Of a DNA stretch of 64,000 nucleotides, positions 36,427 to 44,251 are shown one piece after another; position 1 is the stretch's first letter, and each line of letters begins with the position of its first letter. The notes beneath the pieces are model-generated. The model saw only the letters and a list, made by a program, of their open reading frames with translations. It ran no database searches and had not been told where the DNA came from. The DNA lies in the NCBI RefSeq assembly GCF_900142605.1, contig NZ_FRBL01000004.1:310001-374000 (forward strand), given 5' to 3'. The DNA is from Chitinophaga jiangningensis. GTDB taxonomy: Bacteria; Bacteroidota; Bacteroidia; Chitinophagales; Chitinophagaceae. The translations under genes were made by a program, and so were the position numbers.

Positions 36427-37134
36427 GTGACGGAGAACTTCTATAAATGGCATTCACCCAGTATTGACAGGGAATTTGAGATGTTGGTTTTCGGCCACGC
36501 CGGCTACCCCCTGCTGCTGTTCCCTACCTCTATGGGCAGGTATTACGAAAGCAAGGACATGGGCCTGATTGAGTCGATACGCTGGTTTATAGAACAGGGA
36601 AGGATTAAAGTCTACTGCCCGGATAGCTTCGACACCAGCAGCTGGTACAATAAACATATCACGCCGGCTGAAAGAGCGTACAACCATGTCCGTTACGACC
36701 GGTTGCTGACAGACGAAATTTACCCGCGTATAGTGGAAGAAACCGGTTATAGCCGCATTGCCACTGCCGGGTGCAGCTTCGGTGGGTTTCATGCCGCCTC
36801 GTTTTCCTTCCGCCATCCGGAAATAGTGAGCTACCTGTTTTCCCTCAGTGGCACCTTCGATATTAAATCGCGGGTAGACGGCCACTACGACGATAATGTT
36901 TATTTCAGCAATCCTGCCGACTTCATGCCCGGCAACCAGCACCAGGACCTCTGGCGCATGGGTATCATACTGGGCGTGGCCGACAATGACGTTACCCGCT
37001 CACAGAACGAGCAGCTGTCCGGCATGCTGGCACAAAAAAATATTACCCACTGGCTGGACATCCGGCCTGCAAGCACCCACGACTGGGCTACCTGGAAAAC
37101 CATGCTGCCAGGCTACCTCGCGCTAATACGTTAA
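36427..37134 (+). CDS. Esterase-like hydrolase of the amidoligase run
   Basis: A 235-residue alpha/beta hydrolase. GCSFGG carries nucleophile Ser117, and His218 lies in STHDWATW, the same ending as in the divergent paralogue. The start is GTG at 36427; no nearby ATG fits. It is 3 bp from the ATP-grasp gene downstream, so it is cotranscribed with enzymes that would form amide bonds, and it could release, trim or activate their product. Its natural ester or amide substrate is unknown. No signal peptide, so it should work in the cytoplasm. Confidence 0.85.
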   Translation: MTENFYKWHSPSIDREFEMLVFGHAGYPLLLFPTSMGRYYESKDMGLIESIRWFIEQGRIKVYCPDSFDTSSWYNKHITPAERAYNHVRYDRLLTDEIYPRIVEETGYSRIATAGCSFGGFHAASFSFRHPEIVSYLFSLSGTFDIKSRVDGHYDDNVYFSNPADFMPGNQHQDLWRMGIILGVADNDVTRSQNEQLSGMLAQKNITHWLDIRPASTHDWATWKTMLPGYLALIR

Positions 37135-37137
37135 ACA

Positions 37138-38094
37138 ATGAAAAAGATCGGCATTTTATTCGGACAGGAAAACACCTTTCCGCAGGCATTTATAGACCGC
37201 ATTAACCGGAAAAATCCACCTGGCATCCTGGCCGAATTTGTAACCATTGATAAGGTTATTCAGGGAGATGCCAGTGACTATGCGGTAATAGTGGACCGTA
37301 TTTCCCAGGATGTGCCGTTTTACCGGGCCTATCTCAAAAATGCCGCCGCCAGTGGCGCCGCCATTATCAACAACCCCTTCTGGTGGAGCGCGGATGATAA
37401 GTTTTTTAACAACGCCCTGGCCGAAAAAATCGGCGTACATGTACCTAAAACCGTGCTGCTGCCTTCTTTCCAGCATCCGGACAATACCAATGAAAAATCG
37501 TTCCGCAACTTAATATATCCCTTCGACTGGAATGCCATCTTCGACTATGTAGGCTTTCCTGCCTTTCTGAAGCCCTATGATGGCGGCGGATGGCGGAACG
37601 TGTACCGGCTGGCAGATAAGGAGGAATTTTTTGCCGTGCACCAGCAAACGGGGCAACTGGTGATGATGCTCCAGGAGGAAATAGATTTCACTGCTTATTT
37701 CAGATGTTATTGCATCGGTGGCAAATACGTGCATATTATGCCCTACAACCCAAGGCATCCCCATGCGGAGCGCTACCAGGCCTCCTTTGAGGTGAGCGAT
37801 ACGCTGCTCCAAAGCATCGAAGCCGCTACCATCTCCCTAAATCAATACCTGGGATACGATTTTAATACGGTTGAATTTGCAGTCAGCGGGGAGGTACCGT
37901 ATGCCATCGATTTCTGTAACCCTGCGCCAGACGCGGATATACACTCCATCGGCCCCGAAAATTTTGAGTGGGTGGTGGAAACCAGTGCCCGGTATGCCAT
38001 TGAAAGGGCGCTGGCACAGGAGCCCGGCCGCGACAACCTCACCTGGGGAAAATTCATCTCTCCCGGTATTATGAAAAAAAATTCCACCGATTGA
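37138..38094 (+). CDS. ATP-grasp ligase
   Basis: A 318-residue ATP-grasp enzyme, RimK-like in general plan: a pre-ATP-grasp domain (MKKIGILFGQENTFPQA), a nucleotide-binding middle with AFLKPYDGGGWRNVY and MMLQEEIDFTAYFRCY, and the metal-binding end VEFAV..AIDFCNPAPDAD. Enzymes of this class activate a carboxylate as acyl phosphate and join it to an amine or thiol. It sits inside a run with a GCS2-like ligase, a glutamine amidotransferase and a second ATP-grasp-like protein, so it probably makes one amide bond of a small peptide-like product. Substrates are not predictable from sequence. Confidence 0.88.
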   Translation: MKKIGILFGQENTFPQAFIDRINRKNPPGILAEFVTIDKVIQGDASDYAVIVDRISQDVPFYRAYLKNAAASGAAIINNPFWWSADDKFFNNALAEKIGVHVPKTVLLPSFQHPDNTNEKSFRNLIYPFDWNAIFDYVGFPAFLKPYDGGGWRNVYRLADKEEFFAVHQQTGQLVMMLQEEIDFTAYFRCYCIGGKYVHIMPYNPRHPHAERYQASFEVSDTLLQSIEAATISLNQYLGYDFNTVEFAVSGEVPYAIDFCNPAPDADIHSIGPENFEWVVETSARYAIERALAQEPGRDNLTWGKFISPGIMKKNSTD

Positions 38095-38104
38095 TTTCCC
38101 GACA

Positions 38105-38112
38105 TACATTTG
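38105..38112 (+). promoter_or_regulatory. Possible internal promoter (TACATTTG)
   Basis: TAnnTTTG match in the 46-bp gap between the ATP-grasp and GCS2-like genes, 28 bp before the start of the latter; it may give separate expression of the second part of the run. Confidence 0.45.
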
Positions 38113-38140
38113 TATTCAAAATAAAAGAACAGCAGCAGAT

Positions 38141-39241
38141 ATGTACAATGCGTTCACAGTGGGTATAGAAGAAGAATACATGGTAATGGACCCCGTTACC
38201 CGTGAATTGAGATCGCATGAACAAAAGATCGTAGAACAGGCCCACAAAGTCATCAACGACCAGGTAAAAGCCGAATTTCACCAGGCAGTGGTGGAAGTAG
38301 GCACCCAGGTATGCGCCAACATCCACGATGCCCGTAAAGATGTGGCACTGCTGCGTAAAACCATTTCCCAGATTGCCGGCGACCTGGGCTTCAGCATCGG
38401 CGCCTCCGGCACCCACCCCTTCAGCCACTGGCAACAGCAGCTGATTACGGACCATCCCCGGTATTTTGAAATCGTAAACGAAATGCAGGACGCTGCCAGG
38501 TCCAACCTGATCTTTGGTTTGCATGTACACATAGGCATGGAAAACCGCGAAATGGCGCTGCATATCGCCAATTCCGTCCGTTATTTTCTGCCGCATATCT
38601 TTGCACTGAGTACCAACAGCCCCTTCTGGGAAGGCCGTAATACCGGCTTCAAATCCTTTCGTACCAAGGTTTTCGACAAATTCCCACGTACCGGTATCCC
38701 GGATTATTTTGCCAGCATTGAAGAATACGACAATTACATCAAACTGCTGGTAAAAACCAACTGTATCGATAATGCCAAGAAAGTATGGTGGGACCTCCGC
38801 GTACACCCCTTCTTCAATACCGTAGAGTTCAGGATCTGCGATGTGCCGATGACGGTAGACGATACCATCACGCTGGCAGGCCTGTTCCAGGCAGTTTGTG
38901 CTAAAATTTACAAGCTGCGCATGCAAAACCTCAACTTTATCATCTACAACCGCGCACTGGTAAACGAAAATAAATGGCGCGCCTCCCGCTATGGCATCGA
39001 TGGCAACCTCATCGATTTCGGGAAAGAGATGGAAGTCAATACCCGCGCACTGATCGGGGAACTGCTCGACTTCATCGACGACGTGGTAGACGATCTTGGC
39101 AGTCGTGAAATTATTGACGCCACCAACCACCTGATGCAAAATGGTACCGGCGCCGACCGGCAGTTACAGGTCTATGAAGACACAAAAGATCTCGTGGCCG
39201 TAACCGATTTTATTCAGCAACAATTCTTAGTGAACTGCTAA
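38141..39241 (+). CDS. Carboxylate-amine ligase, GCS2/YbdK family
   Basis: A 366-residue ligase of the glutamate-cysteine ligase 2 (COG2170, YbdK) family, with the glutamine synthetase-like fold. Family signs are TVGIEEEYMVMDP at the N-terminus, GASGTHPFSHW, FGLHVHIGMENRE, ALSTNSPFWEGRNTG, and WWDLRVHPFFNTVEFRICD. YbdK has weak glutamate-cysteine ligase activity in vitro, while the family more broadly joins amino acids or amines in secondary pathways. Placed between an ATP-grasp gene and a glutamine amidotransferase gene, it most likely makes a second amide bond in the same pathway. The length and motifs are complete. Confidence 0.92.
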   Translation: MYNAFTVGIEEEYMVMDPVTRELRSHEQKIVEQAHKVINDQVKAEFHQAVVEVGTQVCANIHDARKDVALLRKTISQIAGDLGFSIGASGTHPFSHWQQQLITDHPRYFEIVNEMQDAARSNLIFGLHVHIGMENREMALHIANSVRYFLPHIFALSTNSPFWEGRNTGFKSFRTKVFDKFPRTGIPDYFASIEEYDNYIKLLVKTNCIDNAKKVWWDLRVHPFFNTVEFRICDVPMTVDDTITLAGLFQAVCAKIYKLRMQNLNFIIYNRALVNENKWRASRYGIDGNLIDFGKEMEVNTRALIGELLDFIDDVVDDLGSREIIDATNHLMQNGTGADRQLQVYEDTKDLVAVTDFIQQQFLVNC

Positions 39242-39267
39242 ATGCAGCATTCCTCCCGGCTAATTCG

Positions 39268-39275
39268 TAATTTTG
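39268..39275 (+). promoter_or_regulatory. -7-like element (TAATTTTG) abutting the amidotransferase start
   Basis: Full TAnnTTTG match that ends 4 bp before the ATG at 39280. If it is used, the mRNA would be leaderless or nearly so. Confidence 0.35.
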
Positions 39276-39279
39276 CCAC

Positions 39280-40164
39280 ATGCGAAACGTTAAAATAGCC
39301 GTGTTGGATATGTACGAAGGCGTACCCAATGAAGGTATGCGCTGCATACGCGAGATTCTGACGAAATATGCAGAAATGCATTCGCTTCAGCTGACATTCG
39401 ATGAATTTGAAGTAAGAATCCAACAACAGGTACCCGATACCACCTATGATATTTACATTTCCACCGGCGGCCCCGGCAGCCCGGTAGACAGTGCCGGCAG
39501 CGACTGGGAATCCGCTTATTTCCAACTCGTGGAAAACCTCATGGACTGGAATAAAACCAACGCAGTTAAGAAGCCCATGCTTTTCATCTGCCACTCCTAC
39601 CAGATCATGTGTCGCTATTATCAGTTAGGGAATGTATGCAGACGTAAATCTCCCGCCTTCGGCGTTTTTCCCGTGCATAAAACGGAAGCAGGGATGCAGG
39701 AAAAAGTATTCGGCGCCCTTCCCGATCCATTCTACATTGTGGACTCCCGCAACTGGCAGGTGATTGAACTGAATGAAGCCAATCTCGCCGCCATGGGTGC
39801 CCAGGTACTGGCCATCGAAAAAGAACGGCCACATGTGCCGCTGGAAAGAGCCACCATGTCCATCCGGTTTAACGAACATTTCATCGGTACACAGTTCCAT
39901 CCCGAGGCCGATGCCGCCGGTATGCACATGTATCTCCAACAGGAAGAAAAGAAAGAACAGGTGATATCCCACCACGGTGTGGAAAAATACGACAGCATGC
40001 TTACCCAGCTCACCGATCCGGATAAAATCATGCTCACCCACGACCGCTTCATCACCGCCTTCCTCGATTATGCCATTTACGGCACACTCAGCGACCGCCT
40101 CGCAGCCATCGAACGAAGCGTGCAGGTGGCAGCTCACAACGATGATCAAAATACCTTCTTCTAA
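39280..40164 (+). CDS. Class I glutamine amidotransferase-like protein
   Basis: A 294-residue GATase1-fold protein. The triad is visible: Cys104 in MLFICHSYQ, His207 and Glu209 in QFHPEA, and the oxyanion region STGGPGSP. It would cut glutamine to supply ammonia, or hydrolyse a gamma-glutamyl amide, as in PuuD-type enzymes. About 80 residues follow the core as a helical extension, unlike plain GATases. It has no synthetase domain, so the neighbouring ATP-grasp or GCS2-like ligase is the probable partner. The next gene begins 1 bp after its stop codon, a sign of tight coupling. Confidence 0.88.
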   Translation: MRNVKIAVLDMYEGVPNEGMRCIREILTKYAEMHSLQLTFDEFEVRIQQQVPDTTYDIYISTGGPGSPVDSAGSDWESAYFQLVENLMDWNKTNAVKKPMLFICHSYQIMCRYYQLGNVCRRKSPAFGVFPVHKTEAGMQEKVFGALPDPFYIVDSRNWQVIELNEANLAAMGAQVLAIEKERPHVPLERATMSIRFNEHFIGTQFHPEADAAGMHMYLQQEEKKEQVISHHGVEKYDSMLTQLTDPDKIMLTHDRFITAFLDYAIYGTLSDRLAAIERSVQVAAHNDDQNTFF

Positions 40165-40165
40165 T

Positions 40166-41359
40166 ATGATTCCGTCCGTCAGACAAGCATATAACAAGCG
40201 TTTTACCGAAACCGCATACCACGATTTCCTGCAGGGCATGGCCGATGAAGCAGGCGTGGCACCGGCTTTCCGCGTAGCCGAAACACCCGTGTTTGTACCC
40301 GCCGCACTCACCACCAAACTGGTGCAGGCCTGCGAAGAAATTGTAAACGTTGTACTGCGTCCGGATTTCAAACAACTCACGGAAGCGGCTATCCCACACC
40401 ACCTCCGTGTGCCGAACGAAAATGATCATCCGCACTTTATGGTGATCGACTTTGCCGTTACCCACGGAAACGATGGTGAGCCGGAACCACAGCTGATTGA
40501 GCTGCAAGGCTTTCCCACCATGAACGCTTTTCAGCAGGTGATGGCGGGTAATTACCGGAAGCATTTTCACATCCCGGAACAGCTCAATAATTATTTTAAC
40601 GGGTTAGACGATCAGCAATACTATGACCTGCTGCGGGAGATGATTATAGGTGATCATAAACCCTCCTCCGTGATCCTGCTGGAAGTAAAACCCCAGGAGC
40701 AGAAAACGCGGATCGACTTTTATGCCACCGAAAAATACCTGGGTATTAAGCCCGTATGTATTACAGAGCTGATCCAGGAAGACAACCGCCTGTTTTATAT
40801 GTGCGATGGCGAAAAAACGCGGGTGAAGCGGATTTACAACCGTATCATTTTCGATGACCTGCTGCGTCAGCAGGAACAACTGGGGCCGCATGTAAATCTC
40901 TTCCAGGACCTGGAAGTAGAGTGGATCACACATCCAAACTGGTTTTACCGGATCAGTAAATTTACCATGCCACTGCTGCACAGCGATTATATCCCGAAGA
41001 GCTGGTACCTGCACCAGTTGCCGGTGATTCCTGCCGACCTGGAAAACTACGTGCTGAAACCCCTGTTCTCCTTTGCCGGCCAGGGCGTGAAAATTGACGT
41101 GACTCAGGCGGATATTGATGCAATACAGGACCCGGAAAACTGGATTTTGCAGCGCAGGGTAACATATGCACCAATCATTGAAACGCCGAATGGCAAAGCA
41201 ATCTGCGAGATCCGCATGATGTACATCTGGCCGGACGGCGCCGCCAGACCAATGCTGGTACACAATTTATCCCGACTGAGTAAAGGAAAAATGATTGGTG
41301 TTGGCTTTAACAGTAGTGACACCTGGGTGGGCGGCAGCTGCTGTTTTTTTGAATATTAG
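40166..41359 (+). CDS. ATP-grasp-like protein of the amidoligase run
   Basis: A 397-residue protein. The start at 40166 (MIPSVRQAYNKRF) lies 1 bp after the amidotransferase stop; the open frame extends further upstream only as an overlap reading. The sequence ENYVLKPLFSFAGQGVKIDV resembles the ATP-binding lysine and glycine loop of ATP-grasp enzymes, and PQLIELQGFPTMNAFQ and CEIRMMYIW recall metal- and substrate-binding parts. The order of elements differs from the first ATP-grasp protein and may reflect a divergent or permuted member. Not a known named family to me. Probably the last ligase of the pathway; it ends without a clear terminator. Confidence 0.75.
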   Translation: MIPSVRQAYNKRFTETAYHDFLQGMADEAGVAPAFRVAETPVFVPAALTTKLVQACEEIVNVVLRPDFKQLTEAAIPHHLRVPNENDHPHFMVIDFAVTHGNDGEPEPQLIELQGFPTMNAFQQVMAGNYRKHFHIPEQLNNYFNGLDDQQYYDLLREMIIGDHKPSSVILLEVKPQEQKTRIDFYATEKYLGIKPVCITELIQEDNRLFYMCDGEKTRVKRIYNRIIFDDLLRQQEQLGPHVNLFQDLEVEWITHPNWFYRISKFTMPLLHSDYIPKSWYLHQLPVIPADLENYVLKPLFSFAGQGVKIDVTQADIDAIQDPENWILQRRVTYAPIIETPNGKAICEIRMMYIWPDGAARPMLVHNLSRLSKGKMIGVGFNSSDTWVGGSCCFFEY

Positions 41360-41396
41360 TGCGCGGGGTACGAAGATACCCTGCGCAGTACTTCCC

Positions 41397-41404
41397 TATA
41401 TTTG
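41397..41404 (+). promoter_or_regulatory. Promoter -7 element (TATATTTG)
   Basis: Full TAnnTTTG match, 18 bp before the ATG at 41423, which supports that start over the TTG at 41402, and separates this gene from the amidoligase run. Confidence 0.55.
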
Positions 41405-41422
41405 ATCCTATATACCTATGCT

Positions 41423-42502
41423 ATGTTTAGTAACCTTGCCATCGATGTTGCCTTGGGGCTGGTATTTATTTACCTCCTATACAGCCTGTTTGTAACCATT
41501 CTACAGGAGATGATTGCGCGCGCCTTAGGGTTGCGGGCCCGTGTTTTATCCAAAGCGCTTCGCCGCATGTTGGACGAAGACCGGCACCGGGAAGACCTTG
41601 GATATTTCGGAAAATTCACATTTTTCACGTGGTTTTACGAAAAAGGGTGGAGTGTGGTACATTATTTCAGGCCCTTTGCGGATGCGCCTATCCTGAAAAA
41701 ATTCTATGAATCGCCATCTATTTTATATCTGGGAGAAAATACCGCATCGTCCAGGCCGTCATACATCAACCCTGCAACATTTTCCCAGGCGATCATACAC
41801 CTGTTACGTTCCAGCACTACGGAAAGAGCGACCGACACTGCTACGATAGCGGCTGCACTGGAGGAAAACGGGTTGCAGCTGGGCAGTCATACCCTCACGC
41901 ACATACGAAATCTTTTTGCAGATGCCGGGCAGGATATTCCCCAGTTCAGGGTGCAGCTGGAAAACTGGTTCAACGAAACCATGCAGCGGGCCAGCAGCTG
42001 GTACCGTAAGCATTGTCAGACCTGGCTGCTGATCATTGGTTTTGTAGTGGCGGGTATTTTTAATGTAGACACTATTGCCGTTGCGAAAATACTCCTGAAA
42101 GATAAAACCGTGCGCCAGGAAATGGTGCAGCTGGCCAGCAGTCGCAGTTACAACTACGGCCCCATGATAGATACCTTACAGCAACACCAGCTGATGTATA
42201 AGGACAGTGCTTTCCTGCGTAACGACACCTCTCTGAAAGCCTTTGTAGGGGACACTTCCGTAATAGGAGTATATGCCATGCTCCGCAACGATGCCGGGGA
42301 TGCCCGGAATGTGCTCGGTATTCACCGCGATTTCAGCGCGGCCCATCCTTACGGGCTCTCCCATCCATATCAGTCCAACGGCTGGATGGTGCTGGCCGGC
42401 TGGGCGATTACCGCTATGGCTATCAGTTTGGGGGCGCCCTTCTGGTTTGATTTGCTGGGGAAAGTGGTAAAATTCCGGAATACTCCCGCTGACAGTAAAT
42501 AG
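41423..42502 (+). CDS. Membrane protein with SLGAPFWFDLL signature
   Basis: A 359-residue membrane protein of unknown function. One helix is at about 6-30 (LGLVFIYLLYSLFVTIL), one near 199-220 (TWLLIIGFVVAGIFNVDTIAV), and one near the C-terminus (MVLAGWAITAMAISLGAPFWF). The ending SLGAPFWFDLLGK is a signature I have seen in widely spread predicted membrane proteins, none with a clear role. The segment 40-195 is soluble and helical. The start at 41423 fits the -7 element. It lies next to the amidoligase run but has its own promoter, so a link is unproven. Confidence 0.78.
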   Translation: MFSNLAIDVALGLVFIYLLYSLFVTILQEMIARALGLRARVLSKALRRMLDEDRHREDLGYFGKFTFFTWFYEKGWSVVHYFRPFADAPILKKFYESPSILYLGENTASSRPSYINPATFSQAIIHLLRSSTTERATDTATIAAALEENGLQLGSHTLTHIRNLFADAGQDIPQFRVQLENWFNETMQRASSWYRKHCQTWLLIIGFVVAGIFNVDTIAVAKILLKDKTVRQEMVQLASSRSYNYGPMIDTLQQHQLMYKDSAFLRNDTSLKAFVGDTSVIGVYAMLRNDAGDARNVLGIHRDFSAAHPYGLSHPYQSNGWMVLAGWAITAMAISLGAPFWFDLLGKVVKFRNTPADSK

Positions 42503-42510
42503 TATCTTTG
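42503..42510 (+). promoter_or_regulatory. Promoter -7 element (TATCTTTG) of ridA
   Basis: Full TAnnTTTG match right after the stop codon of the membrane protein gene and 15 bp before the ATG at 42526, which favours that ATG over a TTG at 42508. Confidence 0.6.
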
Positions 42511-42525
42511 TATAAAAAATACGTT

Positions 42526-42918
42526 ATGACACGCACCAATTACGCATCCGGCGCCACCTGGGAAGATAAAGTGGGCTACTGCAGAGCCGTACAGGTCGGC
42601 AATACCATTGAAGTTTCCGGTACAGTGGCAGAGGATGAAGGGAAAGTAGTGGCCCCTGGTAACCCTTACGAACAAACCAAATTTATCCTGGCTAAAATTG
42701 AGGCAGTGCTCGTACGCGCTGGCGCTACGTTACATGATGTGGTACGTACCCGAATGTTTGTAACGGATATTAGTCAGTGGGAGGAATATGGCCGTGCACA
42801 CGGTGAGTTTTTCCAGGCGATTAAACCGGCAACTACGATGGTGGAAGTGAGTAAACTGATTAACCCGGAGTATTTGGTGGAGATTGAGGTGACGGCGATT
42901 AAGCATGAACGGCAGTAA
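42526..42918 (+). CDS. ridA: RidA-family protein (enamine/imine deaminase)
   Basis: A 130-residue YjgF/YER057c/UK114 family protein; RidA hydrolyses reactive enamine and imine intermediates made by PLP enzymes. The start at 42526 (MTRTNYASGATWE) is used, since a longer reading begins inside the promoter. Family marks are CRAVQVGNTIEVSGTVA, NIEAVL-like KIEAVLVRAGATLHDVVRTRMFVTD and the active-site Arg-Thr-Arg segment, PATTMVEVSKL and EYLVEIEVTAI. Several subfamilies exist, so the exact substrate is not certain. A bidirectional terminator follows. Confidence 0.93.
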   Translation: MTRTNYASGATWEDKVGYCRAVQVGNTIEVSGTVAEDEGKVVAPGNPYEQTKFILAKIEAVLVRAGATLHDVVRTRMFVTDISQWEEYGRAHGEFFQAIKPATTMVEVSKLINPEYLVEIEVTAIKHERQ

Positions 42919-42976
42919 CGCTGTTCGCAAATTATTTTGTTAATAAAAGACACCCTGTAGTCCCGATTTAATAACA

Positions 42977-43008
42977 AAAGTCCCCGGGGTATCCGGGGAC
43001 TTTCTTTA
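42977..43008. terminator. Bidirectional terminator between ridA and the rhodanese gene
   Basis: Perfect 11-bp arms AAAGTCCCCGG (42977-42987) and CCGGGGACTTT (42993-43003), T-rich on both sides (TTTCTTTATTTTTTTT on the plus strand). Confidence 0.88.
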
Positions 43009-43046
43009 TTTTTTTTATGTATCTATTCTTCCGTTAATCACGCTGA

Positions 43047-43352
43047 TTAACCGTAGATTTCTCTCCATTTCAGCATACCGCCTGCCAGGTTTACTACGTT
43101 GCTGAAGCCCTGTGTTTCCAGGGACATAGCTGCCTGACCGCTGCGGTTACCGCTGCGGCAGTATACGATTACTTCCTTATCTTCCAGGCCTTCCAGTTCG
43201 TCGATTTGCATCATCTGGATCTGGCCTAATGGTACGTGAATACCACCGATATTGAATTCAGCACGCTCATGAGGCTCTCTAACGTCCACGAGGATCAGTT
43301 CTTCACCGGCATCGAGGCGGGCTTTCAGTGCTTCTGCTGTTATGTTCTGCAT
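43047..43352 (-). CDS. Single-domain rhodanese-like protein
   Basis: A 101-residue rhodanese domain. The active-site loop is YCRSGNRSGQAA with the catalytic Cys, and ILVDVREPHERAEFNIGG is the first half of the fold. No signal peptide, so cytoplasmic; it probably transfers sulfane sulfur, as GlpE and similar proteins do. It is on its own, 47 bp after the PASTA gene, and converges with ridA. Confidence 0.94.
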   Translation of the reverse strand: MQNITAEALKARLDAGEELILVDVREPHERAEFNIGGIHVPLGQIQMMQIDELEGLEDKEVIVYCRSGNRSGQAAMSLETQGFSNVVNLAGGMLKWREIYG

Positions 43353-43399
43353 ATTATATTCTTTTTAATGATTGTAAGGATAAAATTAAGGTATTTTGA

Positions 43400-44215
43400 C
43401 TATTCCTCCGTTGCCGGTGCAGCCGGTGCGGTGGAATCTTTCACTGGTTTGGTAGCGGACAGGTAGAGGTCTACCGACTCACCGGAGCGCACCATGTTAA
43501 AATCGCCGATTTCATTTTTGCGGGTAGGATACTGTTTGTATACAAAGGCATTGGCAGTATCGCTTACGCTTGGGTCGATGATCACAGAACCTATGTTCAG
43601 ACTGCTGGCACTGAGGATTTCCCTGGCTTCCGCATACGTAAGGCCAATGAAGTCAGGCACCGGGTTTTCGGTATTACCTCGGCCGGAGCTAAGTATCAGC
43701 GTAATGCTGGTGCCTTCAGGGACCATGGTACCTGCTTTTAGGGTACGTCCGTTCAGGAGTTGCTGTAATACCGTGTTGGTAGCGAAGTCGGGTTTATAGA
43801 TGGTATCTCCTACGTTGAGGCGCATACTTTTCAGCATCATCTCTGCACTGCGGAAGGTAAGGCCTTCGAGGTCAGGCATGGCTACCATTGGAGCCACTGT
43901 TTTATTCACCGTGAGGTGGATAGTGCGGTTTACTTTAACCACAGCGCCTTTATCCGGTGTTTGTGCCCATACTGCCAGTGGTGGGATACTATCGATATAT
44001 ACGGAATCTCTCACTTCTGCCTCGAAGCCGGCGGCTTCCAGTTTGGAAATCGCTTCCTCCAGCTTAAGGCCTTTTACATCAGGCACGGTTTGCTGTTCAC
44101 CATGTTTGGTGATCAACGGCAGCAGTGAAAAGAAGATCACCGCTATCAGGAAGAACATGGCGATAGCCGCCAGTAAGTTGACAAGGAAAGATCGTTTGGT
44201 AATAAAATCAAACAC
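43400..44215 (-). CDS. PASTA-domain membrane protein
   Basis: A 271-residue protein with a short cytoplasmic start, one membrane helix at about 11-35, and three PASTA domains on the outside (VPDVKGLKLEEAISKLEAAG, MPDLEGLTFRSAEMMLKS, VPDFIGLTYAEAREIL). PASTA domains bind peptidoglycan or its precursors, but no kinase or transpeptidase domain is attached here. It is 36 bp downstream of ddl on the same strand, a pairing common in Bacteroidota, so a role in cell-wall synthesis is likely. Confidence 0.92.
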   Translation of the reverse strand: MFDFITKRSFLVNLLAAIAMFFLIAVIFFSLLPLITKHGEQQTVPDVKGLKLEEAISKLEAAGFEAEVRDSVYIDSIPPLAVWAQTPDKGAVVKVNRTIHLTVNKTVAPMVAMPDLEGLTFRSAEMMLKSMRLNVGDTIYKPDFATNTVLQQLLNGRTLKAGTMVPEGTSITLILSSGRGNTENPVPDFIGLTYAEAREILSASSLNIGSVIIDPSVSDTANAFVYKQYPTRKNEIGDFNMVRSGESVDLYLSATKPVKDSTAPAAPATEE

Positions 44216-44251
44216 AGTTTATTACGTTAAAAGTGATAAATCAGTTACAGG

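Noticed and set aside
38069..39139. 356-codon minus-strand reading antisense to the GCS2-like gene
   Set aside because: The plus-strand frame encodes a full conserved ligase; the antisense reading has no recognisable domain and spans gene borders.
39977..40165. Upstream extension of the second ATP-grasp-like gene
   Set aside because: It overlaps the conserved C-terminal part of the amidotransferase gene and gives low-complexity Ser/Pro/Thr sequence; the ATG at 40166, 1 bp after the upstream stop, is a better start.
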